Notes: a model not told the origin generated them from the letters alone. Positions 1-11,292 are shown, counted from the first letter of the stretch. The stretch is 64,000 nt of DNA from Haplosporangium gracile (GCA_015499985.1 JAAAUF010000014.1:29577-93576); one strand, 5' to 3'. Program-made: numbers and translations.

Positions 1-1336
1 AACGAACGAACGAACGACGAGATACGAAATGAACGGAGCGGGATGTAACTCAGCGACAAAAGTTTTCTTTTTCTAGGCGGATCGGCATCTCGATGCCTTG
101 GCTTGCCTCACTCTCTTGCCCCACCCTGCAGCTCAGGGGTTCTGTGAGGGAGGAAACGAAGAAACAAAAGACAGGCACAAAAAGAATGGAAAAGAATAAG
201 AGAAAGCAAGAGGTCATGCTCCACGCAACCTTATTGATATCCAATTGGGACCCGCTACCCACTTTTATTTTTTCATGCCCTCTTGGAACTGACTGTGCTA
301 TCTATCCGTCTATCTCTCTCTCTCTATCTTCTGTCTATCAAGCCCGCTGGCGCCAATATCTATTTTTTTGAAGAGGAAGGAGTAAGGTCTAAAAAGGAGA
401 GATAAGTTTTTTTTCCTTGTACGCTTAGATAACCAAACTGAGCGTGCCAAATATCTGATTTGATGGAGGAGAGAGTGAGAACACAGCAGCCTCAAGGACA
501 ATAACAAAAAAGTAGATGGAGAAGGGCAGGCGAGACAAAAGCAAGGGCAACAAACAAACAAACAAGCACCTGCTGCACATGCAGGACTTCAAAAAAATGC
601 TCCGCGCCGCGATAATCTTTTGTTTTTTATTGATTTCTCCACCGAGCATGAACACCAAGCAAAGCATCAACCTGATGCGATAACATCTACAGCAGTAGTG
701 GAGCTAAGAGAGGAGGAGCAGCAAACGGAGATCGACATCAGTCTAACAGCCATGCCAAAACTCACTCCTTGCTTTTGAATTGTCCCTTTTTTTTTTAACT
801 TGCTGTTGCGCAAGAAGGGCAAAAGAAAAAAAAAGCTAGGCAATTGCAAGGCAGGAAGCGTTTCAGTAGGAAAGTGGGGATTTTACTCCACTGAGAGTTA
901 CAACTCCCCCGCTTGTCGGTTCTGAGTAGCCTTTTCTTTACTCAAAGACAAGTGGAAGAAGGGCACTCTCAAAAAGCGGAATTCTGTTTTGAAGCAGTAA
1001 GTAAGCCCCCAAAGTCCCTTTTCTTTCTTTTTACATCTCTTTTGGTACGTTTGTTCTTCTGAATCAAACCCGGCCTTTTCCTATTCTCTCTCTCTGTATG
1101 TGTGTAGGTGCGCCCTTTTTTCATTTGCCCCTCTCTGCCCAACCCCTTGAAAGAAAAGAAAAAGAAGATGTGTGTGATGGCGCGATTGAAGCGCACCAAT
1201 TAGAGAAAAGAACACATTTTGCCTCTCGTTGCCTGTGTCTGTATTCTCCTTCTGCCTCCCCCGCCCACCTGCCCCTCCCTTCTCTCTTTCGCCTGCGGCC
1301 CATCTTTTTTTTTTTGGAGCACTCTCTCGTCTAGAG
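1..1336. other. Intergenic, no gene seen
   Basis: No coding signal is seen on either strand. The open frames here are short and low in complexity. The stretch opens with a few AACG units and becomes C/T-rich towards its right end, as expected of an upstream region for the bZIP gene that follows. Confidence 0.6.
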
Positions 1337-1345
1337 TATTTAAAG
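1337..1345 (+). promoter_or_regulatory. TATA-like element of the bZIP gene
   Basis: TATTTAAAG lies directly before a long (TTC)n and C/T-rich tract that is typical of a fungal transcription start and leader. No ATG occurs between this element and the first upstream ORF at 1613. That fits a start of transcription just downstream. The start site itself is inferred. Confidence 0.35.
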
Positions 1346-1370
1346 CATCGTCCAGTGTCATTTTCCTCTT

Positions 1371-1397
1371 TTCTTCTTCTTCTTCTTCTTCTTCTTC
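1371..1397 (+). repeat. (TTC)n microsatellite in the bZIP leader
   Basis: An uninterrupted TTC run sits in the presumed 5' leader, just after the TATA-like element. Confidence 0.9.
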
Positions 1398-1612
1398 ACT
1401 TTTCACTCCCCAACCCACAAAACAAACAACCAACAAACTAAACCACTTCCACCACCAAGGAACCATCACCCTCTTTTCACAAAACAAGCTACTACTCTTA
1501 TAAGTCTTTTATTCTTGATCTTTTTTTGATTCAACTTCTTTTTTCTTCTTTTTTTTTTTTTTTTATTCTAACTAACCTTTTCCCCATTTCCACTTCACCC
1601 AACGTCGCCAAG

Positions 1613-1633
1613 ATGTCGTCCATTATCGTTTAA
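1613..1633 (+). promoter_or_regulatory. uORF1 of the GCN4/CPC1-type gene
   Basis: A six-codon upstream ORF (MSSIIV, then TAA) with A at position -3 of its ATG. It is the first ATG after the TATA-like element. Its stop lies 168 nt before uORF2. In GCN4/CPC1 leaders a short first uORF lets ribosomes stay on the mRNA and reinitiate downstream. The same role is inferred here from arrangement alone. Confidence 0.6.
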
Positions 1634-1801
1634 ACGTTTTACTCCCTCTCTGTCCATCTCAATATCTCATCAGTGAAATCTATCTCAATAGTCTCATCAG
1701 TGTCAACTTACTATCTTATCAGTGTCACTACTCTATCTCTTAGTCTCATCAACTACAACCATCTCATTAGTCAAATATCTCTCTTATCTCAAATTATCAA
1801 A

Positions 1802-1909
1802 ATGGCTCCTTCTTGCCCCCCCTCCTTCAGTGCTGCAAACAACAACAACAGATTCTCAGAACCCAAATCATCCTTTGATAGACATAGACCTTTCCCACAA
1901 CCATCTTAA
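1802..1909 (+). promoter_or_regulatory. uORF2 of the GCN4/CPC1-type gene
   Basis: A 35-codon upstream ORF in strong initiation context (AAAATGG) that ends 119 nt before the main ATG. The main frame has no other upstream ATG in between. The layout matches the known two-uORF leader of Neurospora cpc-1: short uORF1, long gap, inhibitory uORF2, short gap, main ORF. It predicts translation of the main ORF mainly when eIF2 is phosphorylated. Whether the peptide itself matters is unknown. Confidence 0.6.
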
Positions 1910-2028
1910 ATCAACCCCTTCCAAGTAACCTTTTTTGAACTTGCCCTTTTTTGAAACAAAAAAAAAGAGAGCCTCCATATTCCACATACACATACACACC
2001 CCACAAAAAAAAAGATCATCCCAAAAAA

Positions 2029-3450
2029 ATGACCACAAACAACACCTTCACCGCCTTCAACGCCGGCACTGCCGAGCGCTTGATGATGTCTGCCGACTCG
2101 CTTGACTTTGCCCTTCAAGGTATGTATTTTGCTCTTGTTTGCCCTACGCATCGATTTAATTGATTTAAGTTTTTTATTTGATTCGGGATGGGATGTGACT
2201 GTAATGACAGATATGAGTAATCGGACTGTCTTTTCGTCAGCCTTCTTCCGTAATACCATCGTCCTCCCCGGCGGAGTTCTGCAATCACCACGTGATCTTT
2301 AACCCAAAATTGTCTTTCTACACAACAATCCATAGGCAACAACAAGAAGGCCACCACAACCCGCCAGGACTTGATCGACTACAGCAGCCTCGATAGCATC
2401 TTCAGCACCTCAAACGATCTCTCGGCCTCGCTCTTCGACGACTGGCTCGCCAACGACCTTCAGCAGGTTGGATACTTGAGCAACGAGGATCCTACGCTCT
2501 CCTCATCCGACTCGGACTCCAACAACAGCCCCCTCCTCTCCAGCGAGAGCGACTCGCCTGTCGTCGGCTTCGACTCGATTGCCTCGGATGCCGAGTTCAT
2601 CCAGTCGTCCGGTTTGGATACCTCGATGGCTCTCTTTCCCGAGGTCCAGTCCGCCCCCGCTGCTGCCTCACCCAGCCCTCTCTTTGGCCTCGCTGCTGCC
2701 GCCCAGACCATCCCTGCGACGCCCATGATGCCTTTGACTCCCGAAGCTGTTCAGCAAGCCGCCGCTGCCTTGAACATCCCCTGGAGCAAGTCCTTGGAGA
2801 CTGCTGTCTTGGCCCAGTCGTTGCTGGCCTCGATTCCCATGGCCCTTCAGATGCCCACCGCTGCTGCCATCAAGCCATCCGCTGCACCCTTGAGCCCCGC
2901 TCCCCAGTCACCTCCCGTCTTGTTGCCCAAGCAGACCGAGCGCGCCATCTCGCCCGCCGCGCCCTTGTCGCCTGCTCCTATTACTGAGCAGCGCGTCGCC
3001 CCTGCATTGGCCCCCGCAACCCCCAGACCTTCTCTCTCGATTTTGAGCAGCACCCAGACCCCCGTTCCCGGCAAGTCTGTCACTGCCACAACCTACAAGA
3101 GCGCCTACCGGTCAGCCTCGCTCACCCGCAGCAGCTTGAAGCGCGAGCGCGAGTGTTCCGAGCCGCCATCGGTCTTGGATGGCAGGGACGTCTCTGAGAT
3201 GGACGAGACTGCCTTGAAGCGTGCCAAGAACACCGATGCCGCCCGCCGTTCGCGCCATAAGAAGTTGGTCAAGATGGAAGGATTGGAGCAGCGTGTTGCC
3301 GAGTTGGAGGTTGAGAACTCGATGTTTGAGACCAAATTGAACGAGGTCGAGTTGGAGCGTTCTTTGTTGGCGGACAAGGATCAGATGCAACAGGCCCGTA
3401 TTCAAGAACTGGAGCGCATGCTCACTGCCGTTCGCGAGAAGATGTACTAG
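2029..3450 (+). CDS. CPC1: GCN4/CPC1-type bZIP transcription factor
   Basis: Predicted activator of amino-acid biosynthesis genes (general or cross-pathway control), acting in the nucleus as a dimer. Exons 2029-2119 and 2336-3450 give 401 aa. The intron starts GTATGT and ends CATAG, and it splits a Gly codon. The C-terminus carries the family signature: basic region ALKRAKNTDAARRSRHKK at about residues 323-340, then leucine-zipper heptads to about 395. Yeast Gcn4 differs from this basic region at only a few positions. The N-terminal half has acidic and aromatic clusters (about residues 43-75) that look like activation segments, then a Pro/Ala-rich linker. Two uORFs in the leader support the assignment. 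An AATAAA signal follows at 3533. The start was chosen because it lies beyond both uORFs, has A at -3, and its exon joins the main frame. Confidence 0.9.
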
Positions 3451-3980
3451 ATCTCTTCTTTGTTCTCTTTGCTTTGTATATTTTTATTCTTTTCAATGCC
3501 ATTTCAATTCATTAATCGTTCAATTAGTATCAAATAAAAATTCATTTAAATGAAAACACCTATGCTTGTTGGATGAGTTCCTCGTCATGGATGTTGTATC
3601 TCGTAGTTTGAATCAAGAAACGCTGTTTGCGGCGTGTTGTATGTGTGTGTGCAAAATGAGCCAGGAAAGTGTCTGGACCCGCAAAGTAAACATACAATCG
3701 AAAAAGGCAAAGCCTCTGCGAAATGCAAACAAAAATGTGCATGAGGTGCAGAAACAAACGACTCACAGATACATACAGATTTTTGCTGCTGTTTATGAGA
3801 TGTAAAAAGACAATTGCATGTATTAAGAGGAAGGAAAAGTAATGCTACAATAAGAACAAAAGAGGATGAGAAAAGAAGAAAGGAAATGGGTACTTTGCAT
3901 TGACAATTGAGAAAGGGAGAAAGGGGGAGGATATGTAAAGTGTGCATGTTCAGCTTCTAAACAAAGCAAAGCGAGAGCTC
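3451..3980. other. Convergent 3' spacer of CPC1 and RIB3
   Basis: The space between two stop codons facing each other. It holds an AATAAA polyadenylation-type signal for the left gene at 3533-3538. No gene was recognised. Confidence 0.6.
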
Positions 3981-6217
3981 TTAAAAGTTCTCGACGAGAC
4001 CATGGTCCTGACGGTACTTGATGATATCGGCAATAGTAACTAACCGAATACCATGCTTCTTGGCAAAGGCATAGCAATCATCCCGACGAGCCATCGAGCC
4101 ATCTCTATCATTAACCAGCTCACAGATCACAGCCACAGGCTGGAGCTTGGCCAGCTTGCACAGATCGACTGACGCTTCGGTATGACCAAAGCGACGGATC
4201 GAGCCTCCATCGGCATACCGGAGAGGTAGGATGTGGCCGGGGCGGTTGAAGTCCTTGGCGGTCTTTGTAGGGTCGGCCAGGGACCGGGCGGTGAGGGCGC
4301 GGTCGTGGGCCGAGATGCCGGTGGTGGTGCCGTGGGCGTAGTCAACCGTGATTGTGTAGGCTGTCTTCCAGACGTCCTCGTTGTTGGGCACCATAAGGGG
4401 CAGCTCGAGTTCCTTTAACCTGGCGGGAGCGGTTGGTACACAGACATATCCACTATCATGGAGGGTGTAAGACAGGCGGAGGAGGGGGGAAGGAAATGGT
4501 TAGTTGAGAAAAAATTGGTCGCTTTGCTTTGGGAGATCGGTCGGCAATTATTTATGCGCTTCAGTCACGGAGGAAAAGCGATTTAGCGGTCTCCAGAGTT
4601 CACACACTCATATGAACCTTTCTTTGTTCTTCCCATGTGCTCCACCCTCCATCCGTTTTGTTGTTTTTTTTCGTTTTCTTTTGTTTGTCCATGGGTACAC
4701 TATGAGCACCTGCTCCGAGACTAACGCAACATATACAAACCCTACTCCAGTCCCGTCCTTTCTTTTTCACTCCACACACACACACACCACACTGCAAATA
4801 AAACAAAACAAAACAAAACACAAAACGCAAACGTAACAATGACACTCTCAGAGTTGATCTCTCGAATCCATTTGAATACAAAATATCGTCCAACTGTCCA
4901 AATTCTCCACTGTTCTATTGTCCAGTACGCCTTGTTCCTTTGTATCCAACATACTGTCCTATGTTCATGCTGCTGTTGCTGCTATTGTTGTTTTCCTGTA
5001 CTTTCTAGTTTTCAGTTGATAATTCTTGTGTCTTTCATGTGTTCGCCGTTGTGTCCTGAAAGTTCAAAGTACGGATGAAAAAGAGGAAAAGAGAAACCAA
5101 AAAACATAAACCTTATTTCGACCCACTTGCCAAACCAAACCAAACCAAACCAAAAAAAAAAAAACCTTTTTTCGACCCACTTCCCAAACCAAACCAAACC
5201 AAAACAAAAAAAAAAAAAAAAAGAGGCGGGTGGGCGGGTAGAATAAACTGTGTTTTTTGTGCGAATATAAAAAAGAAAGCAAAAGAAGGGCGTTGTCCTT
5301 TCCCTTGTGTTATTGCCCGGTGCTGCTCCTGTATGCCACTGTGCGAATGCTGTTCGCTTTGTTCCCAATTCGGAAAAAGAAGTGTACTTTTGAAGGATGT
5401 TTCCGAAAAGTTAATTGTCGCTTTGCTCTTAGGGCTCGGTCGGTCGGTCGATCGGTTGGTTCGGGCTGTGTGTGTATTGAGTGGGTGTGTCAAGTGAAAA
5501 AAAAAAAAAAAGATCCACGATTCTCAGGGAGTCGACCCACTCAATACACTTCCCTTCCTCTGTCCTCTCCGATTCGTCCCACTTTGTCGCTTTTGCTGAC
5601 ACAAGAAAGACTCCTTTGCCCTATTTTTCTCCCTCCCTCTCTGCTTTCCTTCGATCTTGTGCTTTTCCCCTCTCCCTCTCTCTCACACTCTTTTCGATCG
5701 GTCGGAATCAGATCCTCTTCCTCTTTATCAATCCCTCGTAGTACATGAAAACCAGTTGCGTGTGCGCATGTTGTGGGTGGGTGGGTGGTTGTTATTTACC
5801 TGGAATGACGGATCAAGAAAGCCATCTGCTCGGTCGTCACCTTCTCGGCAGCAATAATCAGATCTCCCTCGTTCTCTCGATCTTCATTGTCGACCGCAAT
5901 AATGAACTTGCCATCAGCTATTTTCAAAAAAAAAAAAAAAAGAAGAGAAGTAAAAAATTCGTATTAGTCATTAAATCCGGACCGGTCCGCGGGACCATAC
6001 AAAAGGGAGAGAGGAGTAAAGTTCTTGTACTGTTCAACCTCTTCTCTGCGGGAATCCTTGAATCGGTAAGAGACACAAAGAACATGAAGACAAATAGAGA
6101 GAGGCAGAGGTGAGCAGATCAAGAAGGAAAAGAAGGAAGAGGAGTAGAAGGCATACCGATATCTTGAATGGCATCCTCGACTTTGTCGAATCTGACGTGG
6201 GACATTTCCTGGACCAT
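3981..6217 (-). CDS. RIB3: 3,4-dihydroxy-2-butanone 4-phosphate synthase
   Basis: Converts ribulose 5-phosphate to 3,4-dihydroxy-2-butanone 4-phosphate and formate, which supplies the xylene ring of riboflavin. The exons are 6157-6217, 5800-5917 and 3981-4452, giving 216 aa, the usual length of the family. Visible family motifs are the acidic metal-binding segment [10 protein letters not shown] near residue 30, [14 protein letters not shown] in the middle, and HTEASVDL with the conserved His further on. Intron 1 is 239 nt. Intron 2 is 1347 nt (GTAAAT...GATAG) and far longer than most introns in the window; it contains a tandem duplication. The start [10 protein letters not shown] is the only Met that joins in phase to the conserved [12 protein letters not shown] segment. 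The leader upstream (on this strand) is rich in CCAA repeats. Confidence 0.95.
5112..5222. repeat. Tandem duplication of about 52 bp in RIB3 intron 2
   Basis: Two adjacent copies of a unit made of a TTCGACCCACTT core, three or four CAAAC steps and a poly-A tail. The second copy differs by a few bases. It lies inside the long second intron of RIB3. Confidence 0.85.
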
Positions 6218-6247
6218 GGTCGATAGTGCTGTTGTGTGAAGTTGTTG

Positions 6248-6412
6248 AGTGGTTGGTTGGTTGGTTGTTGTTACTGTTGTTGGACAGAAGGTCTAGCTCG
6301 GCGGAAAGATCGACTTGCTTGTTTGCAGCTTTATGAGTTGATGGTTATTAGTTGGTGGCTGATGGCTGGTTGGTGGTTGGTTGGTTGGTTGGTTGGTTGG
6401 TTTGTGGGTTGT
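6248..6412. repeat. TTGG-rich repeats in the RIB3 leader
   Basis: Two clusters of TTGG units (6248-6272 and 6372-6405), separated by less regular GTTGGTGGCTGATGG-type sequence. On the RIB3 strand this is a CCAA-rich leader just upstream of the start codon. A similar TTGG cluster occurs at 19191-19248. Confidence 0.8.
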
Positions 6413-6891
6413 AGTTGTTGAAAGAAAGATGGAAAGAAGAAGAAGTAAAAAAAATGGGCTGGCGGTCGCTATTTTATAAATTAACTTCTTTCCGTGCTTT
6501 GAGTTCCGTTGTGCCTGGCCTGACTCTGACGGTCGCTGTTGAAGCAAAGCCATATGTGGGCAGATCGAAAATCTTTCGTTTTTTTTTTAGGTGGCTTGTT
6601 TCCACTTTTTTTCTTTCTTCGTCGCTCTTTTCTCGAGTGGCGATTTTGTGTCTTGAAATGACAAATCGCTTCGTCGCAACTGACAAATGGAGCGTAAACG
6701 CGCATTTGGTATCCGCTCCCTCTTAATCATAACATATTACATGTGTCTTTCGTCTTTTATTATTTTCGCTATTCAGGGTAACTTGCCGCGACTCATCCCT
6801 CCTTCTTTCTTCGTTTTCTAAAGAACATGGTAACAAGTGGATATTAGACCCCCTATTTTCCTTCTCCACTAAGAAAAAAAAAAGGTTGCGC
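6413..6891. other. Spacer between KAT14 and RIB3
   Basis: No gene was recognised. The stretch must contain the 3' end of KAT14 and the promoter of RIB3, since both run leftward. The part nearest RIB3 is purine-rich on the + strand, the usual look of upstream regions of leftward genes here. Confidence 0.5.
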
Positions 6892-9800
6892 TCAACGTCG
6901 CAACCGCACAAAGAACGCGTTGTGGCACATTGTGCTGTCCTGCGGCAGATATTCCTTGTAAAAGTTGATCAAAAATTGCTCCGGCTTGAAGCCAAACTTT
7001 TGGTACATAATCTATATCCACATAGAAACAACGCAACGAGTCTGTTAGTATTTTTTACTCTGCTCTTTCATGCAACTGAACATAAAAGGTTTACAAATGA
7101 TAAACAAGTCTAGGGGGAGAAAAATAGAAACGCAAAATAACAACAAACAAGTTCGGCGCAGCACGCAGCACAAACTGGATGCACAAAACAAAATAAACAC
7201 ACAACGTACCATCGCAGGGTTATTCGCGCTCACATGAAGAGTAATATCCTTGCCGTTTGACGCCTGCATCAAATGGTACAACATGAACCTATATGACGAC
7301 AGAAGTGAGGAAAAAAAAGTTGGACTACAGATGAGTATTTGAACAAAAAAAAACTTCCCACGATTGACTGTCCAGACATATAGATGACTTACTGGCCAAT
7401 GCCGGCTTTCTCCCACCCGGCCGAGACTGCGACATAGGTTATGTAGCCCTCAGGGGTCATGAATGCACATCCAACCACCAATCGCTTGTAAAGGACAACG
7501 ACTGAATACTCAGGATACTGCAGTGCCTCCGTCACTAAAACAAGATAGCAAACAGGCCGTTAGCTAGTGCTCACGCAACATAATAAACACAAACAAAGCA
7601 ACCACCACCACTAAAAAGTCGAACTTACTGTCGATACCGGGCCAGAAACGACGACAGAGAGTCTCGTTGACTTGAGCAAGATGCTCTCTCCGGAAGTAAC
7701 AATAGTCAATCGGGAACCGGCTTTGACCTTCAAAGGCCCTGTTGTTACCCTGGCCCGACTGCTCTTGATCCTCTTCATCCACATCTCCAACAGAACCAAA
7801 ATCGACAGACACTCCTCGTTTCCGCTTCTTGCTCGCCTTGCCATAGAGGCTCTCCGATCCGAGATTCGACCAGGGTAGCTTGGCTAGGCGCCCTCGACGA
7901 GTCCGGATCTCGTCCAATACATCCATCATCACCGATCTCGACTCATAGTCTCGCCAGATATAGTCCTTCAGCTCCTTGCCAGAGAACGGACTCTTCCACA
8001 ACTGCTCCCATGGTTTCCGAGTAGTACATTCCACAGGTTGGCCCAATAGACGCGAGGCGAACGATTGTCCGTAGGGAGTGTGGTGGATCTTTTGGATCTT
8101 GGCCTGGAACTCCTCCTCGCGAAGTCGCCGGAGCTCGTATGGGTCAGGAGGAATATGTTTCGAGAGTGGCGCTAAGTCCGAGGATGAGACCAGGTGTTGC
8201 CGCATGTAGTTCTCCAGATCAAAGAGAGGGAGCTGCAAAAACGCCTTCAGCCTCTTGAGATGAAGTTTCCGCTTGAAACGAGCCGCAACCGTTGGTAGAG
8301 CCTTGGTCTTTGAGGCGTCCTCCAAAATCTGCAAGATGTGCCACTCCTGTTGCCGCTGAATTTGTTGGTGAGTCAAAACTGGTGGTGATGCAGGGACGAT
8401 ATTTTCGGTTAACGAAAGACTGCTCAAAGACGGCTCCGATCCGAGATGTGTCTCCGAGTTGGATCCTGTGTGGGCGTATGTGTAGTTCTGGGAATGGACC
8501 TTTGACTTGGGCTTCGACTTGACTCTGGGCCTGGGTGCTGGCTTGGCAGAGTCCGCCCGGGCCTTCATGGCGTTGATGTGTGCTTGTGAGAACTTCTTGC
8601 CACCACCAACGCGTTCCGTCAGCGCCGGGAAGGAGGAGGAAGAATGTGGCACATCAACATCGTCGGCCATGGAGACGTTCTTTTTGGACTTGTGAGAGCT
8701 CTCGTACACCGACATGGGATCCTTGAGGGAGCTCTTCCTGCGACCGTACTTTCCTCCGTGTGTCGGTGGAACCAAAGAAACTCTGGAGGCAGACGAGGTG
8801 TCCTTGCGAGAAGATCCTGCCTGTTGATCGAATCGTTTCCCGGAAGTTTTCTTTGCCGCCATTACTCGGCTGTGAGCATCCCGTATACTATCGACCTCCA
8901 GCTCGCCGTCAGAGTCCTCAGATCCTTGCTCAGAATCCATGTCGCTTGCATCCGTGGAACCATCAACATCCTCGTCTTGGTCGTTGTCAGACATATCGGA
9001 CATGTCTTGAGAGTAGTGGTGTTCGTTCATGACGTGGTGTATCACTTCGTGCTTGATCTCTGCCGCTGAGGACTGTAGAAAAGAAGTGTACAAAAGTGTT
9101 CCAATGGTGTGGTAAGTTATTAGTCTGTTTAAGCTTTTTGAAAGACTAAAATACGACTTATACGCCAGATGCAATCAAAATTTACCTTTCTCCGCTTCTT
9201 TTTGCCACCAATGGACATGGCCAAATTATTAATCCTATGAACAAGTCTTACAGGGGAATTCTCGTCGATCAAGTCGGTCAGTCGGAAAACCTCTTCCAGG
9301 TGAATCGGTCCTGCTGAGAAATCCAGTCCTGAGGGGTTGAAGTGGTGTTGAATGCAGGCTGGGATACCGTGCAAGTACACCACCGGTCGGATCTCCCTCT
9401 CCTCGTCTGATTTCCAGAATGCCTCATCATCGTCCAAAGAGTCGTCAGAGTCGCCTGCTGATGACAGTGATGAACCTGATGATAAAGAAAACTGGCGGCT
9501 CTACAAGCGTAAACATTTTGTATCAACAAGTTAGCATCAGGCTTTTGGCTCTATTTGCTGCTTTATGCCGATAATGCTCAGAGAATAAGATCGCGTGTAC
9601 CTTGATCCTGGTCGTGGGTACACTGGCAGTGTTCCTGACTTTGGCGAATGACCGGAACTCCTCATCGGACGAGGTCTCGTCAAACCGCGTCTTCTTCTTT
9701 GATGGAGATCCCTTTGCTCTCGCCCGCTTATCCTTTGCTTTTGCTGTCGGGTGGCGAGCAACTCCAGATTTTTGAACGACTTTGTTCTTTGGCTTAAGTT

Positions 9801-11292
9801 CTATTCAGAGTGATTAGTTCAGCAGGAAGTTATCAGATACTTGTGTCTTTGCAAAAAAAATTCCTATCAGTGTCTTTTCCTGTGTAATCATCGTTCCGTG
9901 CATACTTCGATTTCTGTCTGGCGGTGCCTTCTCGATCAATGTCCACCACCCTATAAATGCAAGTAACAAACTGTTCATTAGCACAGAAACATTTTGAATC
10001 AATCATAATAATAAAATATCCAATTCTTTTCAATGCGTACCTGATGCTCCTTTCGTCTCCACTCCTGACAAAAAAATATGATTCTGCACAGATAGTACGC
10101 TCGCCACGGTATTATTCCATGTTGGAGATTCTATACCAAAGAGAATAAGATAAACGATACCGTCAGAAAAAATTGGCTCAATCTCACGGTTGCTGATCCG
10201 ATGTCCAGCGTCACAATTTCCAGTATTGTCGATCTTCCTTACGTTCTTTGTCGGGGAGTAGGTAGGACCAGTATTCAAAGATAAACTTGCAAATCTCTTC
10301 CTTCCATCGAAAATATTGTTGTTCCGGATGAGCGTCCATCAAATTGTACAGCACCAAGTGCACTAGTATCACCCTACATGAATTAACAATACCATCGTAT
10401 CAAACAAATATAATTAGTGCGTTCGCTTTTGTCGTGGCAGATAACAATTTTGGTAACTAAACTGTATTGTTTTCAACCTACCAACTGAGTGCGGCACGCT
10501 CAAAGAACTCTGGGCCTTGAGTGCAGACGGAACATTCGTACTTGAAGAACTCATCTCCCTTCAGCAGGGGTTTGGTCAAGCATGAAACACAATCTATATA
10601 TTTTCCAATGATAAATAAATCATACCCTGTCAGAAATCGTATCCGGACATTAAAACTCTCCTGTTGTCAGTACATATTCTCCATCAGACTCACCTGAATG
10701 AAAGAGTTGCCCACACTTTTGACAAGGTAACATCGGCTCGTCACTAAAAGAAGAAAAGTTACAAGGTAGAGTAATAATAATTAATTATCGATTCTCTATT
10801 CTTGACATCCCCGTTTGACTTTAAACGAGCATATCTTTCAAAAAAAGCAGCATAGACGGTTAGAAGGACTTACAACTCTTTATCCTTGCCGCAATAACAG
10901 TAGACGCCTTCGGCATTGCTTTTGTGGTCCGGCGCCCAATGTAGTCTTGACGGCTATCATTCACGAGGGACAATATTTAAGTGTCAGTACTGAGGGTTTC
11001 GGTGTTAAAGCGCACGCGTCACCGACCCCGAAGAGGGCACAAGTTGGACCAAGGGACGCGTAGAATAATGTGTCGAACATTGTGCAGAGAGAGGGAGATG
11101 AGGCTAAATGCAACCATTCAAACGCCATTCAATCTTGGCAGTGCTTCCTTCTGTCGTTGGGTGTGCGCTTGACAGTGTCGAACCTCCAGTGTGCTGCGGT
11201 GTCTCTTTGTGAGCGTTTGTGGTTTTTTTTTCCCTTCGATGAGGAGATTTATTTTACCTCGTAGGGGAAGGCGGTTGTGGGCCTTCCGCCAT
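6892..11292 (-). CDS. KAT14: KAT14/ATAC2-type histone acetyltransferase
   Basis: Ortholog-like to animal KAT14 (ATAC2, CSRP2BP), a GNAT acetyltransferase of the ATAC chromatin complex. Thirteen exons: 11258-11292, 10874-10945, 10694-10743, 10482-10593, 10243-10373, 10041-10130, 9906-9950, 9601-9800, 9186-9500, 7629-9072, 7393-7534, 7210-7288, 6892-7011. All phases fit and give 944 aa. The N-terminus has a PHD-type finger: C28, C30, C43, C46, H51, C54, C73, C76. A segment shared with human KAT14 follows (QQYFRWKEEICKF, then GWWTLIEK near 165-172). The middle is acidic, Ser-rich and basic, hence probably disordered. The GNAT domain is about 805-944: FWPGID, LQYPEYSVVVLYK, TLHVSANNPAM and a C-terminal FFVRLRR all match the animal protein. 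Oddity: the acetyl-CoA loop reads EKAGIG, with Glu873 where Arg or Gln is usual. The start MAEGPQPPSP is supported by phase only. Confidence 0.9.

Noticed and set aside
5257..5748. 163-codon open frame on the plus strand inside RIB3 intron 2
   Set aside because: It is biased and repetitive in composition and lies opposite an intron whose flanking exons join perfectly. No domain is visible.
9186..9260. A 17-nt GTAAG...CATAG stretch near 9250 as an intron in KAT14
   Set aside because: It is far too short to be an intron, and the frame reads straight through.
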